Part shown: piece by piece, positions 1 to 11,000 of the stretch
Position numbering within the stretch: the first letter of the stretch is position 1
Layout: each line of letters begins with the position of its first letter
Source of the DNA: Anadara kagoshimensis
Lineage: Eukaryota; Mollusca; Bivalvia; Arcoida; Arcidae
Length of the DNA: 64,000 nucleotides
NCBI GenBank assembly: GCA_021292105.1
Contig: CM037868.1
Coordinates: 25,942,732-26,006,731 of the forward strand
Reading direction: 5' to 3'
Made by a program: the position numbers and the translations under genes
The notes under the pieces: generated by a model
The model's database searches: none
Told to the model about the DNA's origin: nothing
The model's input: the letters and a program-made list of their open reading frames with translations, nothing else

Positions 1-748
1 TTGAGCCCTGAAGGTCAAGAAGAAACAGTTATGTTAATTTACATAATTTGAATAAAAGTAAGAACTTTTAAGCCCTTGAAAATAAATCTGACCCCTGGAA
101 GTCATTTGAGCCCTGAAGGTCAAGAAAACAGTTATGTTAATTTACTTAATTTGAATAAAAGTAAGAACTTTTAAGCCCTTGAAAACAAATCTGACCCCTG
201 GAAGTCATTTGAGCCCTGAAGGTCAAGAAGAAACAGTTATGTTAATTTACATAATTTGAATAAAAGTAAAAACTTTTAAGCCCTTGAAAATAAATCTGAC
301 CCCTGGAAGTCATTTGAGCCCTGAAGGTCAAGAAGAAACAGTTATGTTAATTTACATAATTTGAATAAAAGTAAAAACTTTTAAGCCCTTGAAAATAAAT
401 CTGACCCCTGGAAGTCATTTGAGCCCTGAATGTCAAGAAGAAACAGTTATGTTAATTTACATAATTTGAATAAAAGTAAAAACTTTTAAGCCCTTGAAAA
501 TAAATCTGACCCCTGGAAGTCATTTGAGCCCTGAAGGTCAAGAAGAAACAGTTATGTTAATTTACATAATTTGAATAAAAGTAAAAACTTTTAAGCCCTT
601 GAAAATAAATCTGACCCCTGGAAGTCATTTGAGCCCTGAAGGTCAAGAAGAAACAGTTATGTTAATTTACATAATTTGAATAAAAGTATAACCTTTTTTA
701 GCCCTTGAAAATAAATCTGACCCTTGAAAGTCATTTGAGTCCTGAAGG
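1..748. repeat. 105-bp tandem repeat, about seven units
   Basis: Units start with TTGAGCCCTGAAGGTCAAG at 1, 106, 209, 314, 419, 524 and 629, followed by a decayed partial unit to about 748. Spacing is 105 bp except one 103-bp unit with a small deletion. The array is cut by the window start. Each unit contains one AGGTCA half-site within TGAAGGTCAAG. Confidence 0.95.
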
Positions 749-1710
749 TCAAGGGTCAAATGGAAGCCCAGAGAAATTTGCATTTATAGTGAAAAAAATT
801 TGATGGTGTGAGAATGATAATTAAGTGTTTTAAGACTGTATCAGCATTTTTCAAACTTTTAGCAAGTATTTTCACTCTGTAAAAATATGGTTATCATTAT
901 TAATTTCAATATCTACCAGGCCTTAAAAACATGTGTTTCCGCAAACCTGCCTCACCAAACATTTTTATGCCCAAGATTTTATGACACCATTTTGAAAGTC
1001 GCTGTTTAAGTTGGCATCATTGTCCCAATATGGTCAATGTAAAAAAAAATCTTAAAAATTGTCTTCCTACCGACCCTTAATTTTTTTTTTTAAAGACCAT
1101 TAGCGGAAACACATATTTTCTTCTTTGGCCTTACCAGATTTGAATATTAATCCACTATGACCAATTGTAATTAAGGTATATAATCACACTACGTAAAAAT
1201 ACCTTTAGTTTTTATCAGACAGACCACAGCTTCATAATCATTCCTTAACTAAGATTTTCTTCAAACTTAAATCTGGCAAACCTTCAATCTTAATCATTTT
1301 GTAAATTGGTGTATTGCTGGCCATGCCTTTTATGTTCTGACACTGGCTGCCATCACGGTACCAAAGTAGGGTCACGGGCTCACAGCAACTAATGACATAC
1401 TGGTACCAGTGACATCAATAAATGGCATAAATTGGACCAAGTTTTCATTCCTTTTGTGTGTAATTCAAGCATGTCGGGCCTATGTCAGAACATTGTGGGC
1501 GTGGTCGGTAATCCGTTAATTGTTAATCAGAGAGTCAAGGAATCATTTTGAAGATCACTTTGAAAGCTTAAAAATCTGTATTTAGGTTTTTTGTTTTTTT
1601 GTTTTTTTTCTTTCAAAAATGTCTATTCAGAGTTCTGAAAGACTGCCAAAATTTGTCAGATTTAACTTAAGGAAGATCTTGGTTTAAGAATCATTGTGAA
1701 ACTTGGACCA

Positions 1711-1968
1711 GGCCCCAGTTTCACAATCATTCCTTAACTAAGATTTCCTTATTTTAAAATAGCAAAATTTCAAATCTTCATAATTTTGTTGATTTTTAAG
1801 ATATTCAGGAATTTTAGATGTTATTTTTTAGATCATTTCTAGATTTAAACATTTTCATTTAGATTTGACAAAAATATCCATCAGTAGTTCCAAAAATAGA
1901 TAATCAAATTTTGATAAATCTAAGTTAAGGAAAATCTTAGCTAAGGAATGATTGTGAAACCGGGGCCT
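1711..1968. repeat. Foldback MITE, copy 1
   Basis: The left arm begins GGCCCCAGTTTCACAATCAT and the right arm ends with its inverse, ATTGTGAAACCGGGGCC. Arms of about 55 bp contain TTCCTTA-CTAAGAT---CCTTAA blocks. The same family recurs at 7041-7310, 8578-8830 and 37133-37393; split arms of a further copy lie at about 1228-1290 and 1650-1710. Confidence 0.8.
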
Positions 1969-2124
1969 GACATAGTAATAGTTTGTAAACCATTCATCCA
2001 TTCATTTAACTAACGTTACTTAAAGAAAATCTAATTATTCAACCATAAATTTTTTCCTGATACTGAATTTCCAGAAAAGGAGAATATTAATCACTAGTAC
2101 AGCATTTCTATTGAAATCTTTACA

Positions 2125-2540
2125 AAAGCATGTTTAATTCATTAGTCAAAATAAAACTACTAGTGCCTTCATTTCAAGGAAAGGAATTTCTAAGTGATTT
2201 ATCCCCTGTCAACTGGACTCTTTCACTAGAATGTTATTTCATTAGAATAAAATTACTAGTCAGTGCAGTCATTCCAAGGAAAGACCACACTAGAGATTTA
2301 TTTTTTTTGGAAACAATTCACTGTTCAAAGGAATTTTTGAACTAGCATGTTTACAATAAAATTACTAGTGTATTCATTTCAAAGAAAGAACACACTAGGA
2401 GATTTATTTCTTTTGAAAAGAATTCCCTGTCCATTTGAATTTTTACACTAGCTCATTCATTCTGTTACAATAAAATTACTAGTGCATTCATTCTAAAAAA
2501 AGGAAACACTAGGAGATTTATTTCTTATCACTTATTGTGG
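2125..2540. repeat. Tandem repeat of about 110 bp, four diverged units
   Basis: AAAATTACTAGT-like cores recur near 2149, 2248, 2356 and 2469, each followed by CATTC---AAGGAA and a GGAGATTTATTTCTT block. Units are diverged. Confidence 0.75.
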
Positions 2541-4807
2541 GGGCATAAAAATAAACATTCCTAAGGATGTTCAGTTTGGACAAGTCTTGATCAAATTTCA
2601 TCCATAGATGTAAAATTATGGAGCCAACAAAGTTTTTTAAATTTTTTTTTCTTTACGACTTTCTGCCTTTAAAAATGTAATAGTTGATATAAGTTATATA
2701 AATCATTTTGAAAAAAGTTTTGGTTTCATAATTTTGGTCCAAGTACTACTGATGAGGAATTGTATTCTGAAACGGTCGTCTAGTACTGTAAAATTAAAAC
2801 TGGTATAATATGTAAATTATATAAATTGTATACAGATAGTCAGTACAGTTATATCAGTAAGAGGTCTATAGTCATAGCAAGCAGTTCCATAACACGAAAG
2901 TGAAATAGTGAAATACAAGTGTGTCTGATACACAACAGTAAAGCCCTAAAGCTGTTTTTGTCAATTGTTCTTACAAACAACTTCTCACACAGGGATGAAG
3001 ATTAGCAGGGGCCCAGTAGTCAATGGCTACTAATATTCAGTCTGGGCCCCTGAATGTTTACACATTTTAGCTATTTATTACTATTAAAAATTCTTCAATG
3101 AAGTGAGCTGGCCCCCTAACTCAAAATAGTTAGGCTTCATCCCTGTCACATATGTCATTTGAACAAAATAAAATAAAAGTTTGTCACTCTGTATGAAGAA
3201 GTATAGATTACTTAGTTATATAGTTGGTGAACATAATTTAAAATATGACACTTCACTTTTATATAACGTTAATAAAAGTTGAATCATTTGAACACATACT
3301 GTAGATTACGTTTTTATCACAAAACATTTATAAATGCGTAAATTGTGAAAACTCTCAGTCGCGAATTCATATACGACACTTCACTTTTATATTTAGTTGA
3401 TAAAAGTAAAATCATTTGAACGAATACTGAAGATTACTTTTTTATCACCGTGACCAAAGATTTACAAACGCGTAATTTCGTGAGAACTATTGGTCGCGAA
3501 TTCATATATCATGTGAAAATTCCCTGAATCGAGAACATTAAAAAGCCAAATTTAATACATGTCGACAATCAACTATATATATGGCCGCGTAAATTGTAAA
3601 TAACAAGACAAGACCTCTTAGGAAAGGGAGATAATTGCTTTTCGAACATGAATTTTTATATTCACATAGATTGTGGTAGTGAGTTTACATATTCGCAAAA
3701 TGATGCTTAGAAATAGGTTTGTGAAATGCGATACACACGAATTCAAAGTATTCTACAGAAGATGAGCAGGCCATGTGGACAGGTGAGCTAAAGTTAAGAA
3801 AGGAGAAGACGTCATGCTTCTTACAAAACAACAAACCTCTAAGACTCCATTATTGTCCTATTAATAAATAAAACATTCATTAAGCCAAACAAAATAATAT
3901 GCCAGTTTTTTGTTGCAGATAAGACCACCTGGATGACTTAGTGATACTTAAAACCAATTCTTCAATAAATAAAACATTCATTAGGCCAAACAAAATAATA
4001 TGTGAGTTTTTTGTTGCAGATAAGACCACCTTGGTAACTAAGTGGTAGATCATGCACCTCAAGAGTGGGTGGTCATGGGTTCAAACCTAAGCCTGGTCAT
4101 CCATTATACTTTTAACTTTGAAATACTTCTTCCTCGCCTGGTGTATTAACAGAACAAAGTATTAACTGTGTCAATATAATGTGACTGGGGAGTGGTAAGC
4201 TTTTTTGAAGCATACTGATTCTGTGAGCTAGCACCTTAAAGTCCAACAGGGTGCATACAAGCCAGGCCATAAAACACACCCTCACATCTCACATATTCTC
4301 AAACTTTTTCCTAAACTAGTCCTTAGACACTGATAAACATGATGTTGTTACAAGTTGCCCCATCAATAAGCAAGTTGATAAATTTCTACTCTCCATTGGC
4401 TCAAGTGTTTTGATTGGTCAGAACATTTCTCTTATTTTTGCATGAAAGAAATTGGGCTTGATGTCATGTTTTCATCACCAAACACACAAACCTTTGCATT
4501 CATACATAACAGTGAGGTCTATTTTTTTAAGTCTTTAAACTAGTAAAGTATCAAATGTGCTGATTTTAAATTTTGTTATTTAAAAAGTTATGAAAGTTCA
4601 TAAATTGAATCATAAGAATGTTTTTTTTCCATTTTGTTACTGACGAACAATTGATTAATGCTGTATAAGTACATGTATTCAATATGAGTATATCGGAGTG
4701 ATGGTGTTTTAATTTACCAGTTAAGGTTCTTTCACTTATATCAAGGTTGTCAGTTCAGGTATGGTGGAGGAAATTGGAGTGCCCAGAGAAAACTACATGT
4801 ACTGACT

Positions 4808-5236
4808 CAGGGTTCGTACAGGCATTTGGACCCCAAATTTAAGGACTTTTTAGGGTCTTTTCAGGGTCTCATTTCAAAATTTAAGGCCTGATCAGAGGGA
4901 CAATTTTATAAGAAAAACATTGGTGCAAAGACAATTAAATCAATGAAACAATTACTTACATATCCATATTAACGACACTTGTAGTGGGGGTTGATTTTGG
5001 GCGTTCGGAAGGGCCAGGTACCTTTAAACCGCTCATTTCATTGTAACTTATTTATTTATTTATTTTGATCAGTCTATTAACAACCATTTAATATCAACAC
5101 CTAATTGGCAAAATTCAAGGGCTTTTTAGGGCCTTCAGGATAAATTAAAGGGCTTTTTAGGGTCAGACTTGTTTTTAGGGTCTTTTTAGGGCAAACCTCA
5201 AAATTTAAGGACTTTTCCAGGCCTGTACGAACCCTG
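4808..5236. mobile_element. MITE with 16-bp terminal inverted repeats (copy 1)
   Basis: Termini CAGGGTTCGTACAGGC and GCCTGTACGAACCCTG are perfect inverse complements. Subterminal AATTTAAGGACTTTT blocks repeat inside. A CAGGG start is common in hAT-type elements, but no clean 8-bp target duplication was seen, so the superfamily is only suggested. A second copy is at 17869-18311. Confidence 0.75.
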
Positions 5237-5377
5237 TGACTTTAGGCCAGCCAAATGACAAATATTCATACACATGAATATGCTCCTATTTAGATTTGAA
5301 CCTAGGTGGTGAGGAGAACAGTGAACAGTAAGTATGCTCTTTAGACTATGAGTCAATGAGGCCCAAACTAAATATGA

Positions 5378-5632
5378 TTGGTTACAGGCAAATTCAGTAA
5401 ATTAGGATTCCCCGCAGCAGGTTCTTTGTTAATGATTTGCATTCATGTTCAAGGGGCCATAACTTCCATGAAAATGACCAAACCAACTCGGGTTAATGAT
5501 ATGTGCATCTCCTTTTATGTTGATGCTTTGCACCAAGTTTCCAGAAATCATGCTCTATAGTTTCGGAAAATTTGTGCAGACAAGAACTTTGGAATGAGAG
5601 TCGGAATCTTGAATTTAATATCACCCTCTTTT
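5378..5632 (+). repeat. Dispersed repeat (CCATAACT / GTTAATGATATG family)
   Basis: Shares the ordered blocks AAGGGCCATAACT, CAACTC-GGTTAATGATATG, TTGATGCTTTGCACC and GGAGAATTA with stretches at about 7395-7685, 20250-20440, 32580-32720, 35655-35840 and 36660-37015. It is an old interspersed element of unknown class; no coding capacity is visible. Confidence 0.6.
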
Positions 5633-5635
5633 TTT

Positions 5636-5930
5636 TAAAGTTAAAGTCTATCCCGAGCCATTAGGCCCATCAGGCCGGAGCTTATCCCGGTTTCGGTGGC
5701 GTTAAGCGACCGAGAGTACAAGACTCTCCCCTGAATGGGACGCCGGTCCATCGCAGGGTTAACCCCCAGCATTTTGCTGGTACTCATTTATTTTTCAGCT
5801 GAGTGAACTGGAACAACGTGAAATTAAGTGTCTTGCTCAAGGACACAACACATCGCCCGGTCCATGGATCGAACCCACGACCTTCTAATCATGAGTCCAA
5901 CGCCTTAACCACTAGGCCACGTGCTTCCAC
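5636..5930 (-). mobile_element. tRNA-derived SINE, V-type-like body
   Basis: Read on the minus strand, it starts with a tRNA-like head: A box TGGCCTAGTGGTTAAGGC and B box GGTTCGATCC. The body contains CTTGAGCAAGACACTTAA, a block resembling the conserved core of vertebrate-and-invertebrate V-type SINEs. A second copy, on the plus strand, is at 59190-59484. Confidence 0.85.
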
Positions 5931-6345
5931 TTTCTTACAAGAAATGTCAATAATTTTTCTTCTTGTTATAGAAATAAGAAAGAAGGAAATTTGCACAATT
6001 CATAATTCACGTGTCGAATGTTATTACATGACATTGTGCAAAAGGTCCAATTATTGAAAAGTAAATAATTCCTTCAAGCCACATGTAATCCATTTGACTT
6101 GTGCAAATCTCTTATCTGTAATTATTAATGCCCATATTCAAACTATAAGCACTAAAATTATCTTTCATTAAAGAAAATGTCATTATAATTCCTTACCCAA
6201 TGCCCCGATTCCAATAATAACAGTTCAATGGTGTATTTATACCCAATGAAAATAATAACAGTTCAATGGTGTATTCATACCCAATGAAAAAAATAACAGT
6301 TCAATGTTGTTCACCACTGTACCACGAGATACCCCTTAACGATTT

Positions 6346-6815
6346 GTGAGGAACAATTATTTCACGTTACAATTATGTCACGTAACAATTTTTTCACAGA
6401 ACAATTATTTCATGGAACAATTATTTCACGGAACAATTATTTCACAGAACAATTATTTCATGGAACAATTATTTCACAGATCAATTATTTCATGGAACAA
6501 TTATTTCATTTCATGGAACAATTATTTCATGGAACAATCAATTCATGGAACAATTATTTCACAGAACAATTTCACAGAACAATTATTTCATGGAACAATT
6601 ATTTCACGGAACAATTATTTCATAGAACAATTATTTCATGAAACAATTATTTCATGGAACAATTCTTTCATGGAATAATTCTTTCATGGAACAGCTATTT
6701 CAAAGAACAACTATTTAATGGAACAATTATTTCACAGAATAATTATTTCATGGAACAACTATTTCAAAGAACAACTTTTTCATGAAACAATTATTTCATG
6801 GAACAATTATTTCAA
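6346..6815. repeat. 16-bp minisatellite (GGAACAATTATTTCAY)
   Basis: About 29 head-to-tail copies of a 16-bp unit with variation mostly at CAC/CAT/CAG. Because 16 is not a multiple of three and the unit lacks stop codons in two frames, it creates long spurious open frames on the plus strand. Confidence 0.95.
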
Positions 6816-7040
6816 CTAGATATGGTATCATGTTACTACACATTTTACTTCAAAAAACAACATCACTCTGGGAATTTGGTATGTAAAGTTTTCCAAAACT
6901 TCTAACACAAATGTTAAGAGGTGTTGATCATGTGGTAAAGCAGGGAATCCCATTAAGAGATAAAATGTGGTAAAATGGAAATCTGTCAGCATATATCAAT
7001 ATTAACTATAAACAGATTTACTTTTTTTCTGCATTCAGAC

Positions 7041-7310
7041 TCCTGTTTCAAAATCTTTCCTAAACGAAGAATTTCCTTAACTTAAATTTAGCAAATTTCA
7101 AATCTAAACAATTTTGTTAATTTGTCAGATATTGAGCTATTGAAAGCTCAATTTTAAGCTTAATGATTTTGAGGATCATTTTAAGCTAATAACATTGGTT
7201 TTCAACTGTGTCAAAAATATAAATATGTAGTTAAGAATTTTTCTTTAAAATTTGCTAAATTTAAGTTAAGGGAAATCTCGGTTGCGGAATGATTGTGAAA
7301 CTTGGGCCTG
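7041..7310. repeat. Foldback MITE, copy 2 (diverged)
   Basis: Arms match the family at 1711-1968 but are more diverged (CTGTTTCAAAATCTTTCCTAA at the left). The right arm ends GAATGATTGTGAAACTTGGGCC. Confidence 0.7.
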
Positions 7311-7725
7311 ATCACTTAGTTTTTTATAAATAAGCAAATCTTTCCTGTATATCATCAGAATTGAAATTTTCAAACCAATTTTTATTGCTATGTTGTCAGA
7401 AATGTCAAGCAAATTTATTGAATTAGGATCCCCGCCAATAGGTATTTTTTGTGACTTGATTTTATGTTCAATAGGTATTTTTTGTGACTTGATTTTATGT
7501 TCAAAGGGCCATAACTCCCAGGAAAATCAACAAACCAACTCAGTTTAATGATATGTGCATTTACTATCTATGTTGATACACCAAGCTCATAAAATAGTGC
7601 TTTGGAGAATTATTGTGTAGAAGTGCCCAGAAGGATGTAACTTCAAATTTCATATCCCCCTTTTTTGTTGAATGGTGGTGGATAAAAACTTAAAATGTTA
7701 TGTTCCTGTTACCATGGATACTTAC

Positions 7726-8048
7726 AATTTCAGTATTAGTTTGTTCTTCTTCACTGATTACACTGTTACTTTGTTCACTTGGTTTTTCTGAATTTAAATC
7801 CATTTGTCCTTGTGTCACACTTGAACTCTGTCTTGAACTTTGACCCGTGACCTCTTTAACAGGTGAACTTTTAACATTCCCATTAAACACCACAGAATTT
7901 GGTCCCACACCGTTAGTTTCTAAGTTTTCCACAGCACTTGTGTAAGAAGTCTCTGTACTGCTTGTGATTTCTGTTCGGGATTTTGACGGTGACGGGGTAC
8001 CTGCCCCGAATGGTCCTTCCTCTCGATCAATCGGTAACTCTGCTGGAT
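7726..8048 (-). CDS. PIP5K1: PIP5K1 exon 18 (last exon found)
   Basis: Phase 1 in (TTTCATTTCTAG acceptor), 107 codons, phase 0 at a GTAAGT donor. Encodes [20 protein letters not shown], then Ser/Thr/Gln-rich low-complexity sequence ending EEEQTNTEI. If the donor is not used, the frame reads 11 more codons to a TAA at 7692-7690, which would be an alternative C-terminus. No continuation exon was identified between here and the window start. Confidence 0.85.
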
Positions 8049-11000
8049 CTAGAAATGAAACCCACAACATTAATTGATTGATTCATTGATTGATTGATTG
8101 ATTGAATGGGGTTTTACATCCCAGTCAAGAATATTTCACTTATATCGAGACATTATCAGCTATAGATGAAGTAGCAGAAATTTTGACCTTTTCAGTATGC
8201 AGAAGGCGTTTTTTATCTTGCTATGCCTGCCCTGACATGGAACATTGGTTTTTAAGGTCTCTTTTGAAGATCCCCAAGACTTTCATTTTTAAATACCAAG
8301 TGCTTGATGAAAGAAAAGTCACTACCCATTTTCAAGTCTTGGGTCAGACTATGGCCAGGTTCATTATTTGGTGGTGGATTAAAACTAGCCCTGTAGTCAC
8401 ATAAATTAGTACACCACTATAATTACATGTAATTCATTTACAGTATTCTTGGGTGTAAAACACTGTTAACTTCACTCCAACTTTTCATGAAATTATGCAA
8501 ATTAGAACTTTCTGTGAAACTGACTTCTGAACCATCCGCAAAATCAATCCAATCATACTAATAATCACAGATGTACAGGCTCCGGTTTCACAATCATTTC
8601 TTAGCTAAGATTTTCCTTAACTTAAATTTAGCAAATTTTGTTAATCACTTTTTGGAACTACTGGTGAATATTTTTCGTCAAAACTAAATGCAAATGTTTT
8701 AATCTAGAAATGATCTTAAAAATGACACTTTAAATTCCTTGAAAATTAACAAAATTATAAAGATTTGAAATTTTGCAAGATTTACGTTAAGGAAAATCTT
8801 AGCTAAGGAATGATTGTGAAACTGGGGCCAGGTTCTTATCACATGTAACATCTGTGTATTATACTGTCGATTGGAAAATTTTTCTGTAGTTATTACTGCT
8901 TATTTTTCGCGACTTGTTTCACTCGCCAATTTACGGCAAAATAAAACGAGCACAAAAATTTCCCAATTTACAGTATCAGAAAAATTAGATCATGCATACC
9001 TGATTAAACCTCGAGAGAAAATAATTTTTAAGGACGGATAGACATACAGATGAAAAAAGACAATCTCATTACACCCATCTGACTTTGTGGTGAATATACC
9101 TAAGTAACACCTATACTCACCATTTTCGCTGTAACAACTTGGACTAGATGCTGTATAACTTGGTGTTCCTTCCGTATGTTCTGTGTGTGTGGGCGTTGAC
9201 CCCGATATACTTAAGGGCGGGGAACCTCGTATACTGGGTAAATAGGGTACCACCCCTGAGGAGTCCTGATGACCAGACTGGAATGTAGAACTGACTTGAT
9301 AGTCATATCTGAAACATGCAACAACACTATATATAATAATTCCGAATCATTGGTGGTGAACAAATTTTTATATTTGTGAAAACCTTCACGCACAAATTTT
9401 TAAAATACTGTATATTATTAAATGGTAAATTTTCCCAACTTCCTGGGGATGGAGATTTCGCCCTATTTCCCCAACCTTCTGTGGGCATTCACTTCAAATG
9501 GTGAACTATATACAATAGTTATGGGAATTTGAGCTGGAAGCAATAGTCTACGAGAATGTTGGTGGAGGTGTGTGTAGGTGTGTCCATGTGTTCATACTCA
9601 CCGTTTGATTTCCCCTGCCTTCAGAGGATGGAGACTTAGATTTGTATGATCTGACATATAACGCTTCAGATCCGGAACTATGAGACTCAAGAGGATGTGA
9701 GCTGGAAGCAATAGCCTCAGAGAATGTTGGTGGAGGTGTGTGTATGTGTGTCCATGTGTTCATACTCACCGTTTGATTTCCCCGCCTTCTGGGGATGGAG
9801 ACTTAGATTTGTATGATCTGACATATAACGCTTCAGATCGGGAACTATGAGACTCGAGAGGATGTGAGCTGGAAGCAATAGCCTCGGAGAATGTTGGTGG
9901 AGGTGTGGAATTTTCTGGAAGTAGATCCGGCCTGTCTCCCATTGTACCTGAAATAAAAAAAGAGCAATCTTTTTAAGAGACAAATACCCCATCTCCAATG
10001 TCCAGAGGGATGTATAGGCATTAAATTTGGTAAGTGACACATTGTCTTATGTTGGTATATTTTTGTGCCAAGTTTGTTAAAAATCCATCTATAGATATTA
10101 AAGATATGGAGAGGACATGTATTGGTATGAACAGTCAGGAAACAGACAGACAAGGTGATTCCTACATACCCACCTAAACTTCAATTGTGTGTGGGTTGGG
10201 ATATAAAACAGAGTAACTTGCACGTATAATCCATATTGAGAAATATCAGAAAAACAACAAAGCAAATGAATTTAATATATGGGTTGAAATATAATAGTTC
10301 AAACTCTTCAGACTACTGTAAAATCCAAAATATTTGTGGTGTGTGCATGTGTGGAAAGGAGGGGGTTACTCTAACCATTTTTGTTTAAAATTGACCTTTG
10401 GGTCGTCAAAAAAAAAATTAAATAGGCAGAGAAAGCAAATACATAATTTTTTTCTTGACATATGCAATGTCAAAATTACATCCAGTTCATCTTAAACATT
10501 AAAATTTTATGATGGCATAAAGGGGATATAATAACACAAGCTCTCAATGAGTTCATTTTCCACTCATTTCTCCTGTCTTTTTTTAGTTCCTTTAGCTATA
10601 GTGCAGCAGGTGTTTTTCTTATTATCATAATGCTGCTGTCAAGGCAACAAAAGACTGAAATTCTTCTTTACCTGGTACAACATCTTCTGAAAAACTAATT
10701 GTTCTTCCACTTCGTTCTGACGAGTGTCGTTTTCCGGAATCCTGGCCCTCAGATTCAGATAAAGCATTCGGCTTCCGCATACCGATTGGTTTCTTTTTTG
10801 ACGGAGAATGCTTCAGAGCTGCAAAACACAGAAATAGAAACTGTAATTTTTCTTATGATTTTAAAAATGCTGACAGCTAATTTTGTTAAATCATAGCATT
10901 AAATATTAGTTTAAAGCATGCAGTATCCATTCTAGGAGCGGCCTTTGGGCCATTGATCCTGTTTAACATTACCTTAATGCAAAAATATTGATGTTTTGGT

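Larger units (their letters stand above)
749..7725. other. 3' flank or terminal intron of PIP5K1; no gene recognised
   Basis: Apart from the repeats listed within it, this stretch is AT-rich and holds only short open frames. The end of PIP5K1 should lie here or beyond the left edge, but no exon with a phase-0 acceptor, credible coding composition and poly(A) signal could be singled out. Short imperfect direct repeats occur at 3865-4035. Confidence 0.5.

Noticed and set aside
3768..3796. Apparent microexon between CTACAG and GTGAGC on the plus strand
   Set aside because: GACAGGTGAGCTAAAG matches the conserved right end of the pearl-like element (TCAGGTGAGCTAAAA at 43365), so the splice-like pattern is a repeat end.
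5803..6057. Open frame containing NPRPSNHESNALTTRPRAST (also at 59083-59316, minus strand)
   Set aside because: It is the translation of the tRNA-derived head of a SINE, a common source of false proteins.
6346..6678. Two overlapping long open frames rich in Asn/Phe/His
   Set aside because: They are translations of a 16-bp minisatellite without stops; the same repeat reads in two frames.
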